NCBI GenBank assembly: GCA_037138755.1
Contig: JBAXHT010000003.1
Location: 186,001-250,000, forward strand
Direction of reading: 5' to 3'
Source: Armatimonadota bacterium
Lineage (GTDB): Bacteria > Armatimonadota > Fimbriimonadia > Fimbriimonadales > Fimbriimonadaceae
DNA length: 64,000 bases
The position numbers were made by a program, and so were the translations under genes. The notes beneath the pieces are model-generated. The model was not told the origin of the DNA, did no database searches, and was given only the letters and a program-made list of their open reading frames with translations. This document shows positions 20,307 to 30,093 of the stretch, piece after piece; the first letter of the stretch is position 1; each line of letters opens with the position of its first letter.

Positions 20307-23300
20307 TTAGTTAAAGAACCCAACTGATCGAGCGAGGCGCATGTCGTCGCCGCCGCTGAGCTCATCAAGATCCTTGAGCGGGAGTTCCTTGTTGTTGGAA
20401 TCCTCAACGCTGACCTTCAGACCGAGTGAGCGGAGCTCGTTCACTAGAATCTTAAAGGACTCAGGAATGCCAGGCTCAGCGATGCTTTCGCCCTTGACGA
20501 TGCTTTCGTAAGCGCGAACTCGGCCAACGACATCGTCTGACTTGATGGTCAGAAGCTCCTGGAGGGTGTACGCAGCGCCATAAGCTTCAAGCGCCCACAC
20601 TTCCATTTCTCCAAATCGCTGTCCACCGAACTGAGCCTTACCACCCAGCGGCTGCTGAGTAACAAGGGAGTATGGTCCAATCGAACGAGCGTGAATCTTC
20701 TCGTCTACCAAGTGTTCAAGTTTGAGGATGTAGATGACGCCGACCGTAATCTTGTTCGGAAGCGTGTCTCCGGTGAGACCGTCGCGGACCGTTGACTTAC
20801 AGGTGTGTGGATCAAGACCCGCTCGCTCGAACACGTTGTGCTTCAGCTTTGCGATGAGGTTCGTGTAAACGTCATCTTTGGCCTTGACTGGCTTCTCGTC
20901 GATCTCAATCTCAAGATCTTCGAACTCGAAGTTCTCTGCATCAACTTCCATAAGCTCGGATACCGGCTTAACAGGAGGTGCGGCGAGGATTCGAGCCACG
21001 CGCTCAAGGCCGTTGACGCCGAGGGTTCGGAGTTTCGCCTCAACCTTTGCCATCATCGCGTCAATTCCGTCGCCCTTACCGAAGTCAACTTCAAGTTGAA
21101 GCTCAGACTTGATATAGCTATCAAGAACGCGCTGTCGGAAGTGCTCGGCAAGCCGCTCCATTTCCTCAAGAACTTCGTGCTCAGTAGCTCCCTGGAACGC
21201 CGGGCACTTGTACTCGATTCCCAGGTGCTTGCCAACATAGCCAAGGTGGGTTTCAAGAATCTGCCCGATGTTCATTCGCGAAGGAACACCAAGTGGGTTC
21301 AAGACGATGTCGACCGGAGTACCGTCCGCAAGGAACGGCATATCCTCAGCCGACATAACCCGAGAGACAACTCCCTTGTTACCGTGTCGTCCCGCCATTT
21401 TGTCTCCGACCATCAGCTTTCGCTTCTGAGCAATGAAGACCTGAACGGTCATGTTAGTACCGGCTGGCAACTCGTCTCCAGGAATCTGCAGAAGAGGCTC
21501 TTCGGTTCGGTCGCAAATAAGGCGATCTCGCTTCTTGGACTCTTTGTAGATGTAGTTGATCGAAGGCGAGAGGTACTTGTAGCGGCTAAAGACTTTCACG
21601 TCGATAACCGTTCCCTTCTCACCGTGCGGAACTCGGAGCGAAACGTCTCGGGTTTCTTCGGCCTTTTTACCAAAGATCGCGATAATCAGCCGCTCTTCTG
21701 CGGTCATTTCGACCTGACCCTTCGGAGCAACCTTTCCAACCAGAATGTCTTCCGGACGAACCTCGGCACCGATTCGGATAATTCCGTTCTCGTCGAGATC
21801 CTTCAGGGCATCTTCGCCGACGTTAGGAATATCTCGGGTGATTTCTTCAGGGCCGAGCTTGGTGTCAACCGCTTCGGTTTCGTATCGCTCGATGTGGATC
21901 GAAGTATAAACATCGTCCTTCACCACGCGGTCACTGATGAGGATCGCGTCCTCATAGTTGTAACCGTTCCACGGCATGAACGCGACAACCACGTTCTTAC
22001 CAAGAGCCAGCTCGCCATTGTCAACACAAGGACCGTCCGCAAGGGCGTCACCCTTCAGAACGTACTGACCGAGTCCAACGACTGGTCGCTGGGTGAAACA
22101 GGTCGACTTGTTCGACTGCACCATGTGCATCAGCGAGTAGTTATCAAGCTGCCCGTCATCCTTTCGGATGCGAATCTCGGTCGCCGAAACGTACTCAACC
22201 TTACCAGGATTGTGAGCAACAACCGCCGCACCAGAGTCAACCGCCGCAACACTTTCATAGCCAGTTCCAACGAGAGGCTTGTCAGCGCGAAGGCAAGGAA
22301 CTGCCTGTCGCTGCATGTTTGCGCCCATCAAAGCGCGGTTCGCGTCATCGTTCTCAAGGAACGGAATGAGCGCGGTTGCAACCGAAATGATCTGAGCAGG
22401 CGAGACGTCGATGTAGTCAATCTTTTCGCGAGGAACCGTCGGATACGAAGCACCCTGGAGAACTCCACCGGCGCAGCGAACCTGAATTCGCTCGTCAAGG
22501 AAGAGGCCAGCGGCGTCTGTCTTGATGTCCGCAGGAGCAACAAGAATTCCATCTTCCTGCTGAGCGGTTAGGTATACGACCTGATCTGTAATGTGCCCTT
22601 CGGTCACCTTACGGTACGGCGTCATGATGAAGCCAAACTCGTCCACTCGAGCGTGCGAGGTGAGCTGCGAGATCAGACCAATATTCGGACCTTCTGGAGT
22701 CTCAATTGGACAGATTCGACCATAGTGCGAACGGTGGACGTCGCGAACTTCCAGCTTTGCGCTGGACCGCTGAAGACCACCAGGTCCGAGCGAGGAGAGA
22801 CGCCGCTTGTTGGTGATTTCCGACAGCGGATTCGTCTGATCCATGAACGTCGAAAGCTGGTTAGAACTGAAGAAGCTCTTGATGGATGCCGAGATCGGTT
22901 TGACCGAAAGGATTATTCCCGGCAGCAAGTTCTCTTGATCCTGCGAGGTCATTCGCTCACGAGCAACCTTCTCCATTCGGACGAAGCCGAGGCGAAGTTG
23001 CGACTGGAGAAGCTCCCCAACAGAGCGGACTCGCTTGTTCTTCAGATCGTCAATATCGTCCCGATCTTTCTCACGGTTGACGTAAGGCGTCATCGCGATC
23101 ATGATGTTCGCGAGGTCTTCGGCGGTCAAGTTTCGGACGTTCAAAGGAATGTCGAGGCCGAGCTTCTGGTTCAAGAAGCGGCGACCGACACGACCGAGGT
23201 CATATCGCCGAACATCGAAGAACAACCCGTAAACGAGCTGCTTAGCCGCATCCTCGTTAGCCGCTTCGCCCGGACGCATTCGCTTGTAAATGTCGAGAAG

Positions 23301-24353
23301 AGCATCGCGCGAGTTGTTGGTCGGGTCAGCTTCGAGAGTTGCGTCAACGAGAACCGGCACGTGGCGCACGTCGAGCGACGGCAAGTCCATTGCCACAATT
23401 CGCTTGGCAACCGCTGTATCGATCTTCCCACCAGCGGCAATCACGAGCTCGCCAGCTTCAACGATGTCGGCAAGCACTCGCTTGCCAACCAAATCTTCTT
23501 CAGAAGGCTTTTCGAGAGTCACGATCTTGGACATCGCCATCATGATCTCTTCGTTAGTTCCCAGCGGAGTTGCCGAGAACACTTCAATCTCAAGCTGATC
23601 CTTGTCGAGACCCTTCAGGGTTTCAGCAGAAATCGTCGTATTGATATCAAGAATAACTTCGCCAGTAGACGGATCGACGGCCTTTTCAACGGTTCGCTTT
23701 CCGATGGAGTCCTTCAGTGCGCGCTTTCGAGCACCGCGACCGTCAGTCTTCATCTTGCCTTGGTCATCAACCATGTAGAAGCCGTAAAGGGCCTTTACAA
23801 GCTGGGTGATCGGGAGCTTCTTGGTCTGAGAAATCTGGGTCCGGACAACGAAGTTACCATCAGATTCAACTTCAAGCCAAGGCCCCTCGTTCGGAATGAC
23901 ACGAGCTGAGATGATGACTTGCATCGCAGAATCAACGCCTTCTTCAAAGTAGAGACCCGGCGAACGGGAAAGCTGCGAAACGATGACACGCTCGCGGCCG
24001 TTGATGATAAAGGTTCCGCGGTCGGTCATCAGAGGCAGGTCGCCGAGATAAACTTCGGACTCAATGACTTCGCGCTCCTTTCCGCCAAAGCGGACGATGG
24101 CCTTGATGGGGGCTTCGAAGGTGATGTCGCGATCGCGGCAATCCTGAATGGAGTACTTCGGCTCACCGAGAGAGAAGGAGACGAGTTCGATAAAGTTCGA
24201 CTGCGTAAAGTCGTAGATTGGGGAGAACGTCTTGAAGAGTTCTGAGAGTCCTTCTTCGACGAACCAGCGGTAGGAATTTAGCTGGAGCTCGATAAGATTT
24301 GGGACTTCGATGTGGCGGTCAATTCGTTTGGAAGCAGCTTGGATAACTCTCAT
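20307..24353 (-). CDS. rpoB: DNA-directed RNA polymerase subunit beta
   Basis: Second-largest RNA polymerase subunit, 1348 residues. Diagnostic segments are [19 protein letters not shown] and the C-terminal [19 protein letters not shown]. The rifampicin pocket (residues 500-522) reads [19 protein letters not shown], giving Thr, Thr and Asn where E. coli has Gln513, Asn518 and His526. The last part ends in VGFFN after an acidic linker. Upstream on the same strand are two small membrane protein genes instead of the usual rplJ-rplL pair. Confidence 0.98.
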   Translation of the reverse strand: MRVIQAASKRIDRHIEVPNLIELQLNSYRWFVEEGLSELFKTFSPIYDFTQSNFIELVSFSLGEPKYSIQDCRDRDITFEAPIKAIVRFGGKEREVIESEVYLGDLPLMTDRGTFIINGRERVIVSQLSRSPGLYFEEGVDSAMQVIISARVIPNEGPWLEVESDGNFVVRTQISQTKKLPITQLVKALYGFYMVDDQGKMKTDGRGARKRALKDSIGKRTVEKAVDPSTGEVILDINTTISAETLKGLDKDQLEIEVFSATPLGTNEEIMMAMSKIVTLEKPSEEDLVGKRVLADIVEAGELVIAAGGKIDTAVAKRIVAMDLPSLDVRHVPVLVDATLEADPTNNSRDALLDIYKRMRPGEAANEDAAKQLVYGLFFDVRRYDLGRVGRRFLNQKLGLDIPLNVRNLTAEDLANIMIAMTPYVNREKDRDDIDDLKNKRVRSVGELLQSQLRLGFVRMEKVARERMTSQDQENLLPGIILSVKPISASIKSFFSSNQLSTFMDQTNPLSEITNKRRLSSLGPGGLQRSSAKLEVRDVHRSHYGRICPIETPEGPNIGLISQLTSHARVDEFGFIMTPYRKVTEGHITDQVVYLTAQQEDGILVAPADIKTDAAGLFLDERIQVRCAGGVLQGASYPTVPREKIDYIDVSPAQIISVATALIPFLENDDANRALMGANMQRQAVPCLRADKPLVGTGYESVAAVDSGAAVVAHNPGKVEYVSATEIRIRKDDGQLDNYSLMHMVQSNKSTCFTQRPVVGLGQYVLKGDALADGPCVDNGELALGKNVVVAFMPWNGYNYEDAILISDRVVKDDVYTSIHIERYETEAVDTKLGPEEITRDIPNVGEDALKDLDENGIIRIGAEVRPEDILVGKVAPKGQVEMTAEERLIIAIFGKKAEETRDVSLRVPHGEKGTVIDVKVFSRYKYLSPSINYIYKESKKRDRLICDRTEEPLLQIPGDELPAGTNMTVQVFIAQKRKLMVGDKMAGRHGNKGVVSRVMSAEDMPFLADGTPVDIVLNPLGVPSRMNIGQILETHLGYVGKHLGIEYKCPAFQGATEHEVLEEMERLAEHFRQRVLDSYIKSELQLEVDFGKGDGIDAMMAKVEAKLRTLGVNGLERVARILAAPPVKPVSELMEVDAENFEFEDLEIEIDEKPVKAKDDVYTNLIAKLKHNVFERAGLDPHTCKSTVRDGLTGDTLPNKITVGVIYILKLEHLVDEKIHARSIGPYSLVTQQPLGGKAQFGGQRFGEMEVWALEAYGAAYTLQELLTIKSDDVVGRVRAYESIVKGESIAEPGIPESFKILVNELRSLGLKVSVEDSNNKELPLKDLDELSGGDDMRLARSVGFFN

Positions 24354-24441
24354 TCAGACTCCGGGGCAAAAACCGAGGAACATACAGTCTATCCCCTGAA
24401 CCCTCCGGAGTTCAACGCTAACCTTAAAATTGTAACGCAAG

Positions 24442-24711
24442 TTACGCGTTTTCGCTTACTCTTTCTTGCAAATTCTTGTTTTGTGATCGAATATCGTCCA
24501 GCAAGATTGACTGTTGATTAAGTTGTTCGCGCAGTAGACGCATTTCTTCGCGCATCTGACCAACCGCCGGATCCTGCACAGGAAGCTGTTGCATGTTCTG
24601 CTGAGCAAAGTGCTGCGCCATCTCTTTCTGGTGCTTCGTCAAAATCGCGACGATGGGGATGCACAGCGCGAAAATAGGGATCATCAATGCGATAACGCCT
24701 TCAATTTGCAT
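24442..24711 (-). CDS. small membrane protein with coiled coil (paralogue 1)
   Basis: 89-residue protein: short exposed N-terminus, one transmembrane helix (residues about 5-25, LMIPIFALCIPIVAILT), the motif KHQKEMAQHF, then a Gln-rich helix that should form a coiled coil (MREEMRLLREQLNQQS). It is a clear paralogue of the next gene (IPIVAILT.HQ..MA shared). The layout recalls small PspB-like or DUF-type single-helix proteins; no function is assigned. It sits 88 bases before rpoB on the same strand. Confidence 0.75.
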   Translation of the reverse strand: MQIEGVIALMIPIFALCIPIVAILTKHQKEMAQHFAQQNMQQLPVQDPAVGQMREEMRLLREQLNQQSILLDDIRSQNKNLQERVSENA

Positions 24712-24716
24712 ACTCT

Positions 24717-24989
24717 CTATTCTCCCACACGAAGTCGCTCGGATAGTTCACTCTGTGCCTTTACCTCGTGCCTGAGAGAGTCAACATTCATCGAAAGAGA
24801 ATTAATGGAGTCGCGCAAGTTTTTAAGCTCGTGATAGATTGGGGCAAGGTCCTGGGCCGGAAGCTGGCCTTGCTTCCCGTGGATCAACTCCGCCATTTTG
24901 CGCTGATGACTCGTGAGAATGGCAATGATTGGGACTCCAAAAATCATCGCACATGCAATCAAAGGGGCTATGTCGCGCGCTTCCATCAT
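24717..24989 (-). CDS. small membrane protein with coiled coil (paralogue 2)
   Basis: About 90 residues from the double ATG at 24989/24986; the longer frame to 25064 adds a tail that the paralogue lacks. One membrane helix (IAPLIACAMIFGVPIIAILT) is followed by SHQRKMAELIHGKQGQLPAQD and a coiled-coil helix. Alignment to the neighbour downstream is obvious over the whole length, so this is a tandem duplication. The two genes are separated by five bases and are divergent from the SDR gene. Confidence 0.7.
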   Translation of the reverse strand: MMEARDIAPLIACAMIFGVPIIAILTSHQRKMAELIHGKQGQLPAQDLAPIYHELKNLRDSINSLSMNVDSLRHEVKAQSELSERLRVGE

Positions 24990-25077
24990 GCAGTCTGATA
25001 CGGTCGAGCCAAATGAAAGGATTCGCACAAACTCTACAAGCGTCGTTTTGTTAGAGATTGTCAAGTATCCCAGTCAA

Positions 25078-25812
25078 ATGGTAGCCTCCCCAACGATGAG
25101 TCCCGTTGCAGTAGTCACCGGAGTTGGAAAGCCCACCGGGCTCGGATTTGAAGTTTGTCGACAGCTCGCCCAAGAAGGATTCAAAGTCATCCTCACCGCG
25201 CGCAATAGTGATGCGGCTTCCGAACTCGCATCTACGCTTGCCGCCGAGGGACTTTCCGTGGAGGGGAGGCAACTGGATATATCCAGCGACGAATCCATTC
25301 GCCAGTTTGCCAATTCTGTCCAAACTGTCGACGTATTGATCAACAACGCTGTTGGCATGGCCCCCTGGGGAGAAACCGCCTCTAATCCAGATTTCGCCGC
25401 CGTCCAATCGGTCCTAGACACAACCCTCTTTGGAACTTGGAGATTGACAGTAGCTCTTCTTGAGAAATTGAAAGCCTCTCCCGGCGGGCGAATCGTCAAC
25501 GTGTCGAGCGGTGCGGGCTCATTCCACGACACCATTTTTGGAGTCTTTTCGGGAAACCCGATGGGGACTTCGTACCCACTATCAAAGGCCGCTCTCAATG
25601 TGTTGACGGCGAAGCTGGCCCAAGAGCTAAGGGATTCGAATCTAAAAATCAATGCCGTCTGCCCAGGATTCACTGCTACGTTTCCAGGCGGTGCCGAAAT
25701 GGGAGCCAGACCAGCATCAGAGAGTGCGAAAGGCGTGGTTTGGGCGGCGACGCTTCCGTCCGACGGCCCTACCGGAGGGTTTTTTCGAGATCGAAAGCCG
25801 CTCGACTGGTGA
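25078..25812 (+). CDS. short-chain dehydrogenase/reductase
   Basis: NAD(P)-dependent SDR of about 244 residues. From the ATG at 25078 the protein reaches VAVVTGVGKPTGLGFEV, a TGxxxGxG cofactor motif. NNAVG near residue 90 is the NNAG equivalent, and the catalytic Ser and Tyr/Lys lie in NVSSGAGS and SYPLSKAAL. An open frame extends 55 codons upstream, but it crosses the divergent gene and is not SDR-like. The substrate is unknown; in sequence style it resembles carbonyl-reductase-like SDRs. Confidence 0.9.
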   Translation: MVASPTMSPVAVVTGVGKPTGLGFEVCRQLAQEGFKVILTARNSDAASELASTLAAEGLSVEGRQLDISSDESIRQFANSVQTVDVLINNAVGMAPWGETASNPDFAAVQSVLDTTLFGTWRLTVALLEKLKASPGGRIVNVSSGAGSFHDTIFGVFSGNPMGTSYPLSKAALNVLTAKLAQELRDSNLKINAVCPGFTATFPGGAEMGARPASESAKGVVWAATLPSDGPTGGFFRDRKPLDW

Positions 25813-25813
25813 A

Positions 25814-26419
25814 CTAACCGATCCGACCTTTTGTTGATGTACTTCCCTGTCTCTCGACTCGGGTCGTCGCAGCATGGAGAGCGCGTCCCACCGACTTGAA
25901 CATGCCTTCAACAACGTGGTGATCGTTGTCACCGGCAAATTTTCGAATATGTAGGGTCAGCCCCGCGTTCACCGCGAAGGACTTCCAGAACTCGCGAACG
26001 CACTCGGTCGAGAGTTCGCCCACTCGTTCCCGCTTGAACTCAACATCCGTGTAAAATCCGCCCCTTCCGCTGATATCGACGACGGCTTGAATCAGTGCCT
26101 CGTCCATTGGTACGACCGCAACACCATACCGTTCAATCCCGGTGTTGGACTCCAGAGCCTCATGAAATGCGCGCCCCAGAACGATACCGACGTCTTCCAC
26201 CGTATGATGGTCGTCGATAAACAGATCGCCCTCAGCTTCAATTCCCACGTCAAACTGACCGTGAAAAGCAAGCTGCTGGAGCATATGATCGAAGAAGCCG
26301 ATTCCGGTGGAGATGTCCTGCTTGGTACCACCGTCAAGATCCAGCACCACATGAATCCGAGTCTCCTTCGTTTCTCGATCAACCTCTGCGAACCTGACTC
26401 CCGGCGCGGACTTGCTCAT
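25814..26419 (-). CDS. hisB: imidazoleglycerol-phosphate dehydratase
   Basis: Seventh step of histidine synthesis, removing water from imidazole glycerol phosphate. The His/Glu-rich metal motifs are all present: FFDHMLQQLAFHGQFD, DDHHTVEDVGI and DNDHHVVEGMFKS. It is monofunctional (201 residues), without the phosphatase domain of enterobacterial HisB. It is a single gene here, convergent with the SDR with one base between stops, so histidine genes appear dispersed. Confidence 0.97.
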   Translation of the reverse strand: MSKSAPGVRFAEVDRETKETRIHVVLDLDGGTKQDISTGIGFFDHMLQQLAFHGQFDVGIEAEGDLFIDDHHTVEDVGIVLGRAFHEALESNTGIERYGVAVVPMDEALIQAVVDISGRGGFYTDVEFKRERVGELSTECVREFWKSFAVNAGLTLHIRKFAGDNDHHVVEGMFKSVGRALHAATTRVERQGSTSTKGRIG

Positions 26420-26637
26420 TACAGGTTAAGATTACACCCTCTTAGGTTGGGATTTGGGAATTTGGAGTGGGGAGTTAGGAAAACGCTTCGAACTTGCTGA
26501 TGCCGATCAGCAGGGTGTGCGAAACTGCGAAACAGGAGCGCGCCGAAACTTTTCTCACAACTCCCCATCCCAAACCCCCAACAAGATGGGGTATATTTCC
26601 ATGTTCGCGGGTTCTCTCGCGCATTAGCGACTTAGAA

Positions 26638-27246
26638 ATGGCAACTTATCGAGGAAGAAAGACAGACATCTGCCGCACTGTCGGCTACGACATTTGGGGG
26701 CGACCAAACAGCCCTGTTACCAAGCGCCCATACCCGCTCGGTCAGCACGGCCCGAACCTGAAGGATCGACGGCAGTCCGAATACGGCGAGCAGCTTTTGG
26801 CCAAGCAGGTCATCCGACGCTACTACAACATGCTCGAGAAGCAGTTCTCGAACACGTTCAAGAAAGCGCAGCGAATGAGCGGCAACACCTCGCTTAACTT
26901 CCTTCGCCTTCTCGAGCTTCGACTCGCAACCGCAGTCTGGCGACTCGGATACGCAAAGACGATCTTCCAAGCCCGTCAGATGGTCAGCCACTGCCACATC
27001 CTGGTCAACGGAAAGGTCGTTAACATCGCTTCCTTCCAACTAAAGGTCGGCGATGTCGTCGAAGTCCGAGATCGAAAGTCGAGCCGAGACATCGCTCGAA
27101 ACAACAACTACGAAGGTGCTCCGGTTCCTGCGTACATCGAGGCCAACGTTCAAGGAATGAACGGAAAGATCATCGCCATGCCAGAGCGAGAAGATTTCCC
27201 TAAGTTCTTCCAAGAGCAGCAGGTCGTCGAATTCTACGCTCGTTAA
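26638..27246 (+). CDS. rpsD: 30S ribosomal protein S4
   Basis: Primary 16S rRNA binder of the small subunit, 202 residues. From the ATG at 26638 it starts MATYRGRKTDICRTVGYDIWG. The S4 RNA-binding domain (RLATAVWRLGYAKTIFQARQ, GKVVNIASFQLKVGDVV) follows. The frame remains open 48 codons upstream, but only the start at 26638 gives a normal S4 N-terminus. It is isolated from rpsM/rpsK/rpoA and followed by its own terminator. Confidence 0.97.
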   Translation: MATYRGRKTDICRTVGYDIWGRPNSPVTKRPYPLGQHGPNLKDRRQSEYGEQLLAKQVIRRYYNMLEKQFSNTFKKAQRMSGNTSLNFLRLLELRLATAVWRLGYAKTIFQARQMVSHCHILVNGKVVNIASFQLKVGDVVEVRDRKSSRDIARNNNYEGAPVPAYIEANVQGMNGKIIAMPEREDFPKFFQEQQVVEFYAR

Positions 27247-27269
27247 TTTCGAGCATCCATACAAGTCGC

Positions 27270-27303
27270 AACTCTTCCCGATTTCATCGGGAAGAGTTTT
27301 TGC
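27270..27303 (+). terminator. rpsD terminator
   Basis: Perfect 13-bp stem AACTCTTCCCGAT / ATCGGGAAGAGTT with a TTC loop followed by TTTTTGC. A textbook Rho-independent terminator just after rpsD. Confidence 0.92.
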
Positions 27304-27336
27304 TTTATCAGGGGCTGTCTGATATCATTACCCTCC

Positions 27337-27852
27337 ATGCTTGTTCTTCAAATCCTACTGCTTGCCTTTATTCTGTTGCTCATCTATGTCCAGTCCCGGC
27401 CCAATGACTTCCGGTATGAACGGTCAAGATTGATCAACGCTTCGACAGAAAAGGTGTTCGAGCAAGTCAACGAATTCCGGAACTGGGAAAAGTGGTCCCC
27501 CTGGATTGAGATGGAACCAACCGCAGTTCTGACTTACGGAGACAAGACCGAAGGCGAGGGCGCATTCTATCGATGGGATGGCAAGAAAACCGGCTCAGGC
27601 TCCTGCACCATCCTTCGCTCTGCTCCACACCTCGCGGTCGATGTCGCACTCGAGTTTGAGAAGCCCATGAAGTCCTCAGCCCGGGCCGACTTCAAACTCG
27701 TTCCTGAAGGCGCCGGCACCCGAGTCTCCTGGATCATGTCAGGAACCAACAACTTCATCGCCAAGTTCTTCGGAGTGTTGTTTAACTCCGAAAAGATGAT
27801 TTCAAAGTCGTTCGATCGTGGGCTCGAGCGAATCGCTCAGCTTGTGGAATAG
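27337..27852 (+). CDS. membrane-anchored SRPBCC (polyketide cyclase-like) protein
   Basis: 171 residues. One N-terminal membrane helix (MLVLQILLLAFILLLIYVQS) is followed by an SRPBCC/START-like fold (SRLINASTEKVFEQVNEFRNWEKWSPW, and the C-terminal helix SFDRGLERIAQL). Such domains bind hydrophobic ligands in a deep cavity, and no ligand can be inferred here. The ATG has no clear Shine-Dalgarno, and TATCAT lies eight bases before it, so it may be leaderless. Convergent with the acyl-CoA dehydrogenase. Confidence 0.85.
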   Translation: MLVLQILLLAFILLLIYVQSRPNDFRYERSRLINASTEKVFEQVNEFRNWEKWSPWIEMEPTAVLTYGDKTEGEGAFYRWDGKKTGSGSCTILRSAPHLAVDVALEFEKPMKSSARADFKLVPEGAGTRVSWIMSGTNNFIAKFFGVLFNSEKMISKSFDRGLERIAQLVE

Positions 27853-27863
27853 CGACTCTACTC

Positions 27864-29054
27864 TCAGACAACCGGCCAAGTCGGAAGTACACGTGCGATC
27901 GGACGATCCACCCGGTATCCCAACTCATACTCCGCCTGCATCAGCGTGTGAATCTCGTGTGTTCCCTCATAGATCATCGCCCCTCGCGAGTTCCTAAAAT
28001 ACCGCTCGACCGGAAATTCATCCGAGAAGCCGTACGCTCCGTGAATCTCAACCGCCTTATTCGCCGAGTCAAACGCCGCCTCGCAGTTCACCCACTTCGC
28101 CATCGAGCACTCCCTAGTATGTCGAAGCCCCTGATTCTTCATCCAACCAACTTGGTAATAGAGCAACCGCCCAACATCTCGACCCCGAACCATCGAGGCA
28201 ATCATTTGCTGAACCAACTGCTTCTTGCCGATGACCTCACCGCCAACCGAACGCTCATTCGCGTACTTCACCGAAGCATCAAGGCAAGCGGTAATGATCC
28301 CCACAGCTCCTGCTGCAACCGTGTACCGACCATGATCCAAAGCCGACATCGCGACTTTAAACCCATCGCCTTCCTCGCCGAGCATGCAAGACTTGTCGAC
28401 CCGCATGTTCTCAAAGAAGATCTGTCCGGTATTCCCTGCCCGAACTCCCAACTTCCCTTTCAGAGCTTTCGAAGAAAATCCCGGCGTATTCCGATCTACG
28501 ATAAACGCGGCGTACGGAGCCTTCGCGTCCGTATTCGTCAAACGAGTAATGACCAAAAACTGGTGGGCATAGTCTGCCAGCGAGATCCAAGTCTTCTCTC
28601 CATTGAGAATGTAGGAATCGCCGTCTCGAGTTGCCGTAGTCCGCAAGTTAGCCGCATCAGAACCAGCATTCGGCTCCGTAAGTCCAAACGCCCCCCATCG
28701 GTTCCCTTTCGCAAGATCCGGCAGCCAGTGCTGCTTCTGCTCCTCGGTGCCCCACTGAAGCAGAGTCAAGGAGTGCAAACCACTGTGAACCGACATCACA
28801 ACGCGAGCCGTTGAGTCCGCTCGTTCAAGCTCCTCACAAACAATTCCAAGTGAGACGTAATCTGTATCCGACCCGCCGTACTTCGCCGGGATCGAGATGC
28901 CCATGATGCCGCCTTCCGACATCTTCTCGAGCATCGAAGCATCGCTTCGGTGCTCACGGTCGCGCTCGGCGAGGCCGGGAAGAACCTCGTTTTGTCCGAA
29001 TTTGTAGGCCATCTCACGAATCAACTCGTGCTCTTGCGTCAGGGCAAAGTCCAT
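27864..29054 (-). CDS. acyl-CoA dehydrogenase
   Basis: FAD-dependent acyl-CoA dehydrogenase of 396 residues. Segments of the family are WGAFGLTEPNAGSDAA, NGEKTWISLADYAHQFLV, and the C-terminal MIYEGTHEIHTLMQAEY, whose Glu is the catalytic base. The HSGL motif near residue 94 and the overall length suit short- or medium-chain, or branched-chain, substrates; exact specificity cannot be read. No other beta-oxidation gene is adjacent. Confidence 0.93.
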   Translation of the reverse strand: MDFALTQEHELIREMAYKFGQNEVLPGLAERDREHRSDASMLEKMSEGGIMGISIPAKYGGSDTDYVSLGIVCEELERADSTARVVMSVHSGLHSLTLLQWGTEEQKQHWLPDLAKGNRWGAFGLTEPNAGSDAANLRTTATRDGDSYILNGEKTWISLADYAHQFLVITRLTNTDAKAPYAAFIVDRNTPGFSSKALKGKLGVRAGNTGQIFFENMRVDKSCMLGEEGDGFKVAMSALDHGRYTVAAGAVGIITACLDASVKYANERSVGGEVIGKKQLVQQMIASMVRGRDVGRLLYYQVGWMKNQGLRHTRECSMAKWVNCEAAFDSANKAVEIHGAYGFSDEFPVERYFRNSRGAMIYEGTHEIHTLMQAEYELGYRVDRPIARVLPTWPVV

Positions 29055-29083
29055 GGGAGAAGTTTACCGACCCTGAAACACAA

Positions 29084-29110
29084 AACACCCCTCGGTTCAC
29101 GAGGGGTGTT
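29084..29110 (-). terminator. intrinsic terminator
   Basis: Stem AACACCCCTCG / CGAGGGGTGTT (11 bp) with loop GTTCA. On the minus strand it is followed by TTTTG. It ends the two-gene transcript of the envelope proteins just before the acyl-CoA dehydrogenase. Confidence 0.88.
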
Positions 29111-29124
29111 GAATCTCTTCGAAG

Positions 29125-30093
29125 TTACTTGATCTTGAGCTTTATCCAGGCTTGCTGTCGAGTCTTCAAGTTCTGCGCAGTGATCTTTCGGAAGCCAGGT
29201 TTAGCGACTTTCACCGGGAATGACCAGCGACCGTCGGCCTTAACCGTTCCTCGCATCGATGGCTTTCCATCCACCAATAGCATCACCTTATCGCCAGGAG
29301 TTCCCTTTCCTCCGATTTTGATGACTCCATGGGGAACCACATTGAAATTGGAATGGGAGCTGATAGCGAATTTGCTGACCGGCTTGGTCGGTGCAGGCTT
29401 CTTCGGAGCCGGCTTCTTTCCGCCAAGTGCCTTCGGTTTTTCGTGCGGCTTCGCGGCAGGCTTGCCCTTTGCTTCCTCGGCGACGACCTTGTCCTTCTTA
29501 GCCACGTCGTCCGTGCCTAAGTCTGAACTGCCGGGGTACACCACATCCGATCCGTCGTCTTCTGGGAGGAGGTCGATCGGAAGCTCGTCTGAATCCTTGT
29601 GCGCGTCGTTCTTCGCCACTTTAGGAGAAACTTTCGCTGAGCCTTTCGGGGAAGAATGGGCAACGATTTCTTTCGGAGCGTCCTTTGAAACGGTGAACTC
29701 GAGGCTCTGCGTCTCAGGCTTCGAATCGCTCTTGCCAGCGTCCTTGACGATAACTTCGATACTGTGAGCGCCTTCCTTCACTTTTTTGGCTTCAAATCGA
29801 TACGCCCCATCCGAATCCGCGCTCATCTGAACAGGATCACGTTCATCGAGTCGCACTTCGACCTTCTTACCCTTGCCAATCTGTCCCTCGAAAACGTACG
29901 TACCCTCGCCGTAGTGCTTTTCATCGCTGGGATGGGTAATCGCGAGTAGACCAACCGTGTCGGCGGTCTTTGCTCCCTTCTTTACCTTTGTTGCCACAGG
30001 AGTGGCTGGGGAAGGCCCCATGCCGAATGCCAAAGCCCCACCCAAAAGGACGAGTCCGGCGGCGAGTTTGGTCTGCTTCGAAGTTAGCTTCAC
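29125..30093 (-). CDS. membrane-anchored protein with Ig-like domains, function unknown
   Basis: 322 residues from a GTG start. The GTG at 30093 is chosen because AGGAG lies seven bases upstream and because GTGA overlaps the stop of the preceding gene; an ATG 14 codons earlier lacks such support. One N-terminal helix (TKLAAGLVLLGGALAFGMG) anchors or exports the protein. Two beta-rich Ig/Big-like segments (VGLLAITHPSDEKHYGEGTYV..., VVPHGVIKIGGKGTPGDKV...) flank a long Lys/Pro/Ala-rich linker. It probably works outside the membrane, possibly binding cell wall. No family is named. Confidence 0.75.
   Translation of the reverse strand: MKLTSKQTKLAAGLVLLGGALAFGMGPSPATPVATKVKKGAKTADTVGLLAITHPSDEKHYGEGTYVFEGQIGKGKKVEVRLDERDPVQMSADSDGAYRFEAKKVKEGAHSIEVIVKDAGKSDSKPETQSLEFTVSKDAPKEIVAHSSPKGSAKVSPKVAKNDAHKDSDELPIDLLPEDDGSDVVYPGSSDLGTDDVAKKDKVVAEEAKGKPAAKPHEKPKALGGKKPAPKKPAPTKPVSKFAISSHSNFNVVPHGVIKIGGKGTPGDKVMLLVDGKPSMRGTVKADGRWSFPVKVAKPGFRKITAQNLKTRQQAWIKLKIK

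Noticed and set aside
20805-22571. 588-codon plus-strand frame opposite rpoB (also a 438-codon frame at 22593-23909)
   Set aside because: Antisense shadows of a highly biased essential gene; low-complexity Arg/Val/Asn-rich translation without any domain.
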